This document shows, piece after piece, positions 39,547 to 50,336 of a stretch of 64,000 nucleotides of DNA. A model generated the notes under the pieces. That model saw only the letters and a list, made by a program, of their open reading frames with translations, did not search any database and was not told the origin of the DNA. Where the stretch lies: the NCBI GenBank assembly GCA_019828595.1, contig JAHQRK010000009.1:2542001-2606000 (forward strand), written 5' to 3'. The translations under genes and the position numbers were made by a program. Positions within the stretch are counted from its first letter, which is position 1. Each line of letters opens with the position of its first letter. The DNA is from Aphanomyces cochlioides. Lineage: Eukaryota; Oomycota; Saprolegniomycetes; Saprolegniales; Verrucalvaceae.

Positions 39547-42500
39547 GTGATGATTGACAACAACTTCTCCGATGTCCCAACTGAACTCGTGGACTGGGAC
39601 CCACAAATCATCTCCCTCAACACCAATGGCTTCTCCAACAGTCATCGGTACATCCTCGACAAACTATCAAGTGTTCACGACGTTTCCTTTATCCAAGAAA
39701 CCCGTTTCCGCACGCCAAGTCTCCACGACCGTGTTGCGTTCCATTGGCAACAAATCACAAACCACGAAGGCTCTTTGTTCTTTGAAGAGCCTATTTACCC
39801 TGAAGTATCCACGTCGCCAGCCACTGGAGGTCTGGCTACGTTGATACATCCTCACTCTCCTTTGAAGAACGCCACTCAAGTCCCTCATGACAACCCAGTG
39901 CTTCGTGGTCGTTATCTACAAGTGCGATGTACTCTGGGTCCACTGACAGTCGTTCTCCACAATATCTATGCGCCGGCAGCCTTCCAAGCACGAGCAAGTT
40001 ACTTCGAAGAATTGCCACGCGACTTTCCTCCACATGCGCTCCACATTGTTGGAGGAGATTTCAACTGCACTCTCAACAAAGATTTGGATTCGTTGAGACC
40101 CAGTACCTCCACCATGGCCGGCACCCTTCAACTGGAACAATGGATGCACAGTTTGTCTCTGGTGGATCTGTTTCGCCGTCAAAACCCCGTGGCACGAGCC
40201 TTCACAAGTCCCACACTCACCAACCGACTTGACTACATCTTTTGTTCGTCCACCTTGGCGGGTCTTCGTCATTGGAAGGCGACGCACATGCCACACGTTC
40301 CACAGGCTGACCACGTGGCTTGTCGTATCATCACAAAGCGTCAAACATTGCGCCATGGCTCTGGATCATGGAAAGCTCCAACTTGGCTACTTCGTCTACC
40401 ACGAGCGGCCGAGATTGTTCATGGATGTCTGGATCGATTTTTGGACAAGTCTCCAACATTCCACAATATCTCCAAGGCCTACGACATACTGGTCAATGAT
40501 ATCCGCTCCCAACTCAAAGAATTCCATTCTCAACGATTGGAGAAACAACGTCTGCCGTTGAAGAAGTTAGCTGTCGAGATCGCTTCGCTTTTGCAAGTCC
40601 CCAACATGCGTCAAGATGCAGTGCTGGTGGATCGAGTGCGAGACCTTCAAAAGCAAATTCACGAGCTGCAAGATCGAGACAAGCAGTTTCGTCAAGACCA
40701 GGCGTTCCAACTTCACTTGTACAAAGCAGAGCGCTCGTCCAAGTTCCACTTCATGTCCCCTGTCCCTACCCCCTTGAAGAAGACAGTCTTCAAAGAGTTG
40801 GTGGATGTCAATGGAAATGTTGTCTCCAATCAACAAGGCATGTCTGACGTCCTGGTCGACTACTACAAGGACTTGTTTGCAGCTCCCGAGGTGCAGCGAT
40901 CTGGAGACGAAGTGTCGTCATTTCTGACCCCATTGACTCGACACAAGCAACTGCCAGAGCAAGCCCAGAAAGAGCTGTCGGCTCCCTTGCGCGCCAACGA
41001 GTTCTATCATGCTATTCGACACAGCAGTTCGAACTCAGCGCCAGGTCCCAACGCTCTGCCATTCGAAGTCCTCAAACTTGCACCTCACAAGTGGTCGTTG
41101 GTATTGGAGCTGCTATTCACACACCAGCTCCATTCTCACCCTCGCTTGACTCCCATGCAACTTGTCAGTACGCTGGTGTTGCTGCACAAGAAAGGCCCCA
41201 AGTCACAGGCCAAGAACTATCGGCCCATTAGCCTACTCAACACGGATGTGAAAATCCTGACGAGTATTCTGGCTTATCGACTCCAGCGCCACATTCGACA
41301 CATCATCCACCCGGACCAGCAAGGCTTTATCCGTCGAAGCAATATCCAAACCAATATTGCACGACTGGATGACATGCTGCACCACATCAAACTACACAGT
41401 CCGTCCTCGATGGTGGCACTGCTTGACTTTGAGAAAGCTTTTGATCGCGTGGACCACGCGTACTTGCTCCGCGTCCTCCGTCACTATGGCTTTCCCGAAA
41501 CCTTTGTTGACATGGTTCGCGTACTGTACTCGGGCCGCAAGTCTCGCATCTTGGTGAACGGCTTCTTGTCCAAGCCAGTTCACATCTCACGCGGTGTGTT
41601 GCAAGGTGATCCACTGTCGCCACTTCTGTTTGTGATCGCTTTGGAACCGATGTGCCAACTCCTACGGCAACACTCCAACTATGGCATCAAGTGTGGGGAT
41701 CGCTACCACACTGGGAGTTACTTTGCCGACGACTCGCAACTCTATGCGGCAAATGAGACGTGCCTCCACCGGCAGCTTGCATTGGTTCAAACCTTTTGCG
41801 ACAAGTCGGGTTTCCGACTCAACGTAGACAAGACCCAAATTCTGACCTACAGCCAGTTGAATGGGAACCTTGCCTCACTACAAGTTACTTCCGACAGTCC
41901 CGTGAAGGCTCTTGGTATCTTAGTTGCGCCCAATCTTTCTCCATTGGCACGTTTCAATTACGTGTTTGAGAAGTTTGTGGCTCGCTTGTCTTTGTGGCTC
42001 TACAAAGCTCGAACCATGGCCGGAAAAGTCACTATCCTGCACAGCATATGTCTGCCTGTGTTATGGTACCAACTGGCTTTTGTCCCTGCCGACAAAGACC
42101 TGGCCAAAAAGATCGACAAGGCCATGCTTCAATTTATGCATGGTGAAGAAATCAACCCATCCTCCTCTGTCCATGGCCTCCGTTTGATCAAAAAGGAGAT
42201 TCTATTCATGCCGAAGAAGTCCGGTGGCTTAGGCCTGCACCATGCACTTGCTTTATGGCAACAACACAACCGCTCTGTCATGATCAGATGCATTCAAGCC
42301 ATCACCACCCCACCCCGCAAGTCTGCCATGTCCGCCTGGATTACGCCGGGCTATACTCTCCTCGAGAAGGCTTTTCATCCATGGGGTTCCCCCGAGATCT
42401 CCTCTTGGCAAATGGCTCTTCTGCATTCATCAGACAACTGTACAAGAATCCCAATATCACTCCAATGTGGAAAGCCTTATTGAGTAGCTGGTTTGAATCT

Positions 42501-43604
42501 CGCTGGACTCCGTACGGCTGTCCAAATCACATCTCATCTTTGGATGTTGCCCTTTGGCACAACTCGTATCTGCCTGGACTCGAAGACCTATACGATCAGT
42601 GCTCTACATCGACGCAAGACCAAGCCAATGTATTGGCGTCGCTTCACATCACGAAGTTGTCGCATTTGTTGACTCCGTGTCAGCGAGTTTGGCCAGCTTC
42701 GATCTTGTTCGACAAAATCAACCGTGCCTGCCGCCAAGCCAATTTTGTCCCTCCAACGAAACAATGGATCTCAATCTTGGTGACCAAGTTATCACGATTG
42801 TTTGAGATTGTTTCTGAAGAGGATGCTCCCGTGTTCCACTTGCCGACGCCTAGCTCCGAATGGATGGAATGGCACTGGATGATTCACCCTGACTCGAGTC
42901 CGATCTTGTTGGCGTTTGCGACTTCGAAATCGGCTAAGATCAGAGCTTCTCCAGCTGTCAGCTCGTCCATTCTTCCTACCAAGCATCTCAACCTGCCATC
43001 CAACTTTTACGAAGACCCCAAGCGCCTTACCCAACTTGCCGCCTTCCTCCAACCCGACCACATTCTCCCTCGATATGGAGAGTTCATTTTCAAGACCCTT
43101 CTCCGCGCCAACGCCATGCAATATCTGTTTCAGTACCAAGACCCCAAGCCGACGTGTGTCTTCTGTCGTGTCAATGAGACGTACGAGCATTTCTTGTTCT
43201 CTTGTGGATATGGTCAATCTGTTTGGTATTCCTTCAAGACAATCCAGCGACTGCTCGAGTGTTCCTTTCCGTCCACGTGTCTGGAAATGTTCTACGAGAC
43301 GCCCAAGCCGTCCGATGGATACTACATCCGTGGCTATCTGAAGATCTGGCCGATTGTCCGAGCCTGCGTGTATTATCAAATATGGCTCCAACGTGCCGAT
43401 CGCACCTTTCGACCCGACCTCACAGCGAAGAGTCCGATGGAAGTTGCCATTCATGCAGCCTCTTTGATCAAGCTACATCTACAACAGCTCCTGGTTGATC
43501 TCCCTCTCAAGAAGGGATACACCAAGGTATTCAATGTGCTCAAGCATCTATCTTCGGACCCCTGGTTACGTCAACACATCATTCCTGACAGCGTCGTTTC
43601 ATGA
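39547..43604 (+). pseudogene. LINE-D ORF2: endonuclease/reverse transcriptase, one frameshift
   Basis: It would encode about 1352 aa. The endonuclease has SLNTNGF, QETR 50-53, GDFN 170-173, RLDY 227-230 and ADH 254-256. The reverse transcriptase has APGPNALP, NYRPISLLNTDVKI, motif A LLDFEKAFDRVDH with D627, GVLQGDPLS and FADD 726-729. The C-terminal zf-RVT has CVFCRVNETYEHFLFSC. The first frame ends at 42483. The protein clearly continues in another frame (GFPRDLLLANGSSAF onward) to 43604. A missing base in the G/C runs at about 42380-42395 explains it. The start ATG ATG at 39547 follows the ORF1 stop by 75 nt, so here the ORFs do not overlap. Confidence 0.85.
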
Positions 43605-43624
43605 GTGAGCTAACAGCTCACTCA
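43602..43624. other. Perfect hairpin at the LINE-D ORF2 stop
   Basis: tgagtgagct-aac-agctcactca is a 10-bp perfect stem with a 3-nt loop. Its first three bases are the ORF2 stop codon. In the RNA it would be a tight 3' hairpin, perhaps part of the 3' signal used by the LINE-D reverse transcriptase. That role is inferred. Confidence 0.6.
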
Positions 43625-43750
43625 CTTCATCTCCTGTTCAATGACCACTTTGCCATATTCTGTTTTCCAAGTTCTATTTATACAGTACGAGGCAAATTAG
43701 TAAGTCATTAGGGCCTTTGCTCAAAAATAAGGTTAATACAACTCATTTAA

Positions 43751-46700
43751 CCACGTGCCACATGCACATCTCGACCCCATCGAGATACCCACTCGCCACG
43801 TCTGGCATGTTTGAAAGGTGTCATGCTCGTGTGGTGGACGACCAAGCATCAACTTGGTCCGAAATCAACACGCGATAGTCCCAATCATACCCCACAAAAT
43901 GCATCTCGATGCCACTTTTTCTCCACTTTTGGTACCCACGTGCCACATGCACATCTCGACCCCATCGAGATACCCACTCGCCACGTCTGGCATGTTTGAA
44001 AGGTGTCATGCTCGTGTGGTGGACGACCAAGCATCAACTTGGTCCGAAATCAACACGCGATAGTCCCAATCATACCCCACAAAATGCATCTCGATGCCAC
44101 TTTTTCTCCACTTTTGGTACCCACGTGCCACATGCACATCTCGACCCCATCGAGATACCCACTCGCCACGTCTGGCATGTTTGAAAGGTGTCATGCTCGT
44201 GTGGTGGACGACCAAGCATCAACTTGGTCCGAAATCAACACGCGATAGTCCCAATCATACCCCACAAAATGCATCTCGATGCCACTTTATCTCCACTTTT
44301 GGTACCCACGTGCCACATGCACATCTCGACCCCATCGAGATACCCACTCGCCACGTCTGGCATGTTTGAAAGGTGTCATGCTCGTGTGGTGGACGACCAA
44401 GCATCAACTTGGTCCGAAATCAACACGCGATAGTCCCAATCATACCCCACAAAATGCATCTCGATGCCACTTTTTCTCCACTTTTGGTACCCACGTGCCA
44501 CATGCACATCTCGACCCCATCGAGATACCCACTCGCCACGTCTGGCATGTTTGAAAGGTGTCATGCTCGTGTGGTGGACGACCAAGCATCAACTTGGTCC
44601 GAAATCAACACGCGATAGTCCCAATCATACCCCACAAAATGCATCTCGATGCCACTTTATCTCCACTTTTGGTACCCACGTGCCACATGCACATCTCGAC
44701 CCCATCGAGATACCCACTCGCCACGTCTGGCATGTTTGAAAGGTGTCATGCTCGTGTGGTGGACGACCAAGCATCAACTTGGTCCGAAATCAACACGCGA
44801 TAGTCCCAATCATACCCCACAAAATGCATCTCGATGCCACTTTTTCTCCACTTTTGGTACCCACGTGCCACATGCACATCTCGACCCCATCGAGATACCC
44901 ACTCGCCACGTCTGGCATGTTTGAAAGGTGTCATGCTCGTGTGGTGGACGACCAAGCATCAACTTGGTCCGAAATCAACACGCGATAGTCCCAATCATAC
45001 CCCACAAAATGCATCTCGATGCCACTTTTTCTCCACTTTTGGTACCCACGTGCCACATGCACATCTCGACCCCATCGAGATACCCACTCGCCACGTCTGG
45101 CATGTTTGAAAGGTGTCATGCTCGTGTGGTGGACGACCAAGCATCAACTTGGTCCGAAATCAACACGCGATAGTCCCAATCATACCCCACAAAATGCATC
45201 TCGATGCCACTTTATCTCCACTTTTGGTACCCACGTGCCACATGCACATCTCGACCCCATCGAGATACCCACTCGCCACGTCTGGCATGTTTGAAAGGTG
45301 TCATGCTCGTGTGGTGGACGACCAAGCATCAACTTGGTCCGAAATCAACACGCGATAGTCCCAATCATACCCCACAAAATGCATCTCGATGCCACTTTAT
45401 CTCCACTTTTGGTACCCACGTGCCACATGCACATCTCGACCCCATCGAGATACCCACTCGCCACGTCTGGCATGTTTGAAAGGTGTCATGCTCGTGTGGT
45501 GGACGACCAAGCATCAACTTGGTCCGAAATCAACACGCGATAGTCCCAATCATACCCCACAAAATGCATCTCGATGCCACTTTTTCTCCACTTTTGGTAC
45601 CCACGTGCCACATGCACATCTCGACCCCATCGAGATACCCACTCGCCACGTCTGGCATGTTTGAAAGGTGTCATGCTCGTGTGGTGGACGACCAAGCATC
45701 AACTTGGTCCGAAATCAACACGCGATAGTCCCAATCATACCCCACAAAATGCATCTCGATGCCACTTTTTCTCCACTTTTGGTACCCACGTGCCACATGC
45801 ACATCTCGACCCCATCGAGATACCCACTCGCCACGTCTGGCATGTTTGAAAGGTGTCATGCTCGTGTGGTGGACGACCAAGCATCAACTTGGTCCGAAAT
45901 CAACACGCGATAGTCCCAATCATACCCCACAAAATGCATCTCGATGCCACTTTTTCTCCACTTTTGGTACCCACGTGCCACATGCACATCTCGACCCCAT
46001 CGAGATACCCACTCGCCACGTCTGGCATGTTTGAAAGGTGTCATGCTCGTGTGGTGGACGACCAAGCATCAACTTGGTCCGAAATCAACACGCGATAGTC
46101 CCAATCATACCCCACAAAATGCATCTCGATGCCACTTTATCTCCACTTTTGGTACCCACGTGCCACATGCACATCTCGACCCCATCGAGATACCCACTCG
46201 CCACGTCTGGCATGTTTGAAAGGTGTCATGCTCGTGTGGTGGACGACCAAGCATCAACTTGGTCCGAAATCAACACGCGATAGTCCCAATCATACCCCAC
46301 AAAATGCATCTCGATGCCACTTTTTCTCCACTTTTGGTACCCACGTGCCACATGCACATCTCGACCCCATCGAGATACCCACTCGCCACGTCTGGCATGT
46401 TTGAAAGGTGTCATGCTCGTGTGGTGGACGACCAAGCATCAACTTGGTCCGAAATCAACACGCGATAGTCCCAATCATACCCCACAAAATGCATCTCGAT
46501 GCCACTTTTTCTCCACTTTTGGTACCCACGTGCCACATGCACATCTCGACCCCATCGAGATACCCACTCGCCACGTCTGGCATGTTTGAAAGGTGTCATG
46601 CTCGTGTGGTGGACGACCAAGCATCAACTTGGTCCGAAATCAACACGCGATAGTCCCAATCATACCCCACAAAATGCATCTCGATGCCACTTTATCTCCA

Positions 46701-49700
46701 CTTTTGGTACCCACGTGCCACATGCACATCTCGACCCCATCGAGATACCCACTCGCCACGTCTGGCATGTTTGAAAGGTGTCATGCTCGTGTGGTGGACG
46801 ACCAAGCATCAACTTGGTCCGAAATCAACACGCGATAGTCCCAATCATACCCCACAAAATGCATCTCGATGCCACTTTTTCTCCACTTTTGGTACCCACG
46901 TGCCACATGCACATCTCGACCCCATCGAGATACCCACTCGCCACGTCTGGCATGTTTGAAAGGTGTCATGCTCGTGTGGTGGACGACCAAGCATCAACTT
47001 GGTCCGAAATCAACACGCGATAGTCCCAATCATACCCCACAAAATGCATCTCGATGCCACTTTATCTCCACTTTTGGTACCCACGTGCCACATGCACATC
47101 TCGACCCCATCGAGATACCCACTCGCCACGTCTGGCATGTTTGAAAGGTGTCATGCTCGTGTGGTGGACGACCAAGCATCAACTTGGTCCGAAATCAACA
47201 CGCGATAGTCCCAATCATACCCCACAAAATGCATCTCGATGCCACTTTATCTCCACTTTTGGTACCCACGTGCCACATGCACATCTCGACCCCATCGAGA
47301 TACCCACTCGCCACGTCTGGCATGTTTGAAAGGTGTCATGCTCGTGTGGTGGACGACCAAGCATCAACTTGGTCCGAAATCAACACGCGATAGTCCCAAT
47401 CATACCCCACAAAATGCATCTCGATGCCACTTTTTCTCCACTTTTGGTACCCACGTGCCACATGCACATCTCGACCCCATCGAGATACCCACTCGCCACG
47501 TCTGGCATGTTTGAAAGGTGTCATGCTCGTGTGGTGGACGACCAAGCATCAACTTGGTCCGAAATCAACACGCGATAGTCCCAATCATACCCCACAAAAT
47601 GCATCTCGATGCCACTTTTTCTCCACTTTTGGTACCCACGTGCCACATGCACATCTCGACCCCATCGAGATACCCACTCGCCACGTCTGGCATGTTTGAA
47701 AGGTGTCATGCTCGTGTGGTGGACGACCAAGCATCAACTTGGTCCGAAATCAACACGCGATAGTCCCAATCATACCCCACAAAATGCATCTCGATGCCAC
47801 TTTATCTCCACTTTTGGTACCCACGTGCCACATGCACATCTCGACCCCATCGAGATACCCACTCGCCACGTCTGGCATGTTTGAAAGGTGTCATGCTCGT
47901 GTGGTGGACGACCAAGCATCAACTTGGTCCGAAATCAACACGCGATAGTCCCAATCATACCCCACAAAATGCATCTCGATGCCACTTTTTCTCCACTTTT
48001 GGTACCCACGTGCCACATGCACATCTCGACCCCATCGAGATACCCACTCGCCACGTCTGGCATGTTTGAAAGGTGTCATGCTCGTGTGGTGGACGACCAA
48101 GCATCAACTTGGTCCGAAATCAACACGCGATAGTCCCAATCATACCCCACAAAATGCATCTCGATGCCACTTTTTTCTCCACTTTTGGTACCCACGTGCC
48201 ACATGCACATCTCGACCCCATCGAGATACCCACTCGCCACGTCTGGCATGTTTGAAAGGTGTCATGCTCGTGTGGTGGACGACCAAGCATCAACTTGGTC
48301 CGAAATCAACACGCGATAGTCCCAATCATACCCCACAAAATGCATCTCGATGCCACTTTTTCTCCACTTTTGGTACCCACGTGCCACATGCACATCTCGA
48401 CCCCATCGAGATACCCACTCGCCACGTCTGGCATGTTTGAAAGGTGTCATGCTCGTGTGGTGGACGACCAAGCATCAACTTGGTCCGAAATCAACACGCG
48501 ATAGTCCCAATCATACCCCACAAAATGCATCTCGATGCCACTTTTTCTCCACTTTTGGTACCCACGTGCCACATGCACATCTCGACCCCATCGAGATACC
48601 CACTCGCCACGTCTGGCATGTTTGAAAGGTGTCATGCTCGTGTGGTGGACGACCAAGCATCAACTTGGTCCGAAATCAACACGCGATAGTCCCAATCATA
48701 CCCCACAAAATGCATCTCGATGCCACTTTTTCTCCACTTTTGGTACCCACGTGCCACATGCACATCTCGACCCCATCGAGATACCCACTCGCCACGTCTG
48801 GCATGTTTGAAAGGTGTCATGCTCGTGTGGTGGACGACCAAGCATCAACTTGGTCCGAAATCAACACGCGATAGTCCCAATCATACCCCACAAAATGCAT
48901 CTCGATGCCACTTTATCTCCACTTTTGGTACCCACGTGCCACATGCACATCTCGACCCCATCGAGATACCCACTCGCCACGTCTGGCATGTTTGAAAGGT
49001 GTCATGCTCGTGTGGTGGACGACCAAGCATCAACTTGGTCCGAAATCAACACGCGATAGTCCCAATCATACCCCACAAAATGCATCTCGATGCCACTTTT
49101 TCTCCACTTTTGGTACCCACGTGCCACATGCACATCTCGACCCCATCGAGATACCCACTCGCCACGTCTGGCATGTTTGAAAGGTGTCATGCTCGTGTGG
49201 TGGACGACCAAGCATCAACTTGGTCCGAAATCAACACGCGATAGTCCCAATCATACCCCACAAAATGCATCTCGATGCCACTTTTTCTCCACTTTTGGTA
49301 CCCACGTGCCACATGCACATCTCGACCCCATCGAGATACCCACTCGCCACGTCTGGCATGTTTGAAAGGTGTCATGCTCGTGTGGTGGACGACCAAGCAT
49401 CAACTTGGTCCGAAATCAACACGCGATAGTCCCAATCATACCCCACAAAATGCATCTCGATGCCACTTTTTCTCCACTTTTGGTACCCACGTGCCACATG
49501 CACATCTCGACCCCATCGAGATACCCACTCGCCACGTCTGGCATGTTTGAAAGGTGTCATGCTCGTGTGGTGGACGACCAAGCATCAACTTGGTCCGAAA
49601 TCAACACGCGATAGTCCCAATCATACCCCACAAAATGCATCTCGATGCCACTTTTTCTCCACTTTTGGTACCCACGTGCCACATGCACATCTCGACCCCA

Positions 49701-50336
49701 TCGAGATACCCACTCGCCACGTCTGGCATGTTTGAAAGGTGTCATGCTCGTGTGGTGGACGACCAAGCATCAACTTGGTCCGAAATCAACACGCGATAGT
49801 CCCAATCATACCCCACAAAATGCATCTCGATGCCACTTTTTCTCCACTTTTGGTACCCACGTGCCACATGCACATCTCGACCCCATCGAGATACCCACTC
49901 GCCACGTCTGGCATGTTTGAAAGGTGTCATGCTCGTGTGGTGGACGACCAAGCATCAACTTGGTCCGAAATCAACACGCGATAGTCCCAATCATACCCCA
50001 CAAAATGCATCTCGATGCCACTTTTTCTCCACTTTTGGTACCCACGTGCCACATGCACATCTCGACCCCATCGAGATACCCACTCGCCACGTCTGGCATG
50101 TTTGAAAGGTGTCATGCTCGTGTGGTGGACGACCAAGCATCAACTTGGTCCGAAATCAACACGCGATAGTCCCAATCATACCCCACAAAATGCATCTCGA
50201 TGCCACTTTATCTCCACTTTTGGTACCCACGTGCCACATGCACATCTCGACCCCATCGAGATACCCACTCGCCACGTCTGGCATGTTTGAAAGGTGTCAT
50301 GCTCGTGTGGTGGACGACCAAGCATCAACTTGGTCC
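43751..50336. repeat. 185-bp satellite array, about 35.6 units
   Basis: Tandem units of 185 bp are almost identical over 6.6 kb. One unit has an extra T (near 48173, six T). The main variation is a single T/A site in the acttt[t/a]tctcc segment; 11 of 35 sites have A. Every unit has two perfect hairpins: atctcga-cccca-tcgagat (first at 43768-43786) and gaccaag-catcaa-cttggtc (first at 43840-43859). The 81- and 91-codon open frames in each unit are by-products of the repeat. It begins after LINE-D and ends by a join to LINE-B. It could be a centromeric or other heterochromatic satellite. Confidence 0.93.

Larger units (their letters stand above)
37814..43750 (+). mobile_element. LINE-D, 5' end missing
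   Basis: This fourth non-LTR element has the remainder of ORF1 (to 39471), a 75-bp gap, ORF2 (39547-43604, frameshifted) and ~146 bp of 3' sequence before the satellite. It lacks both the AATATAC...ATTG terminus and the 14-bp duplication, so there is no evidence that it targets tRNA-Ile. Its ORF2 diverges from A, B and C (APGPNALP, RGVLQGDPLS, FADDSQLY). Its boundary with the satellite is set where the first recognisable unit begins. Confidence 0.8.

Noticed and set aside
43811..50290. Dozens of 81-, 91- and 69-codon open frames on both strands in the satellite
   Set aside because: The 185-bp unit happens to be open in several frames. Identical frames recur in every unit and have no start context or protein-like features.
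43751..50336. CRISPR-like array
   Set aside because: The repeats are contiguous 185-bp units without unique spacers, and the surroundings are eukaryotic LINEs.
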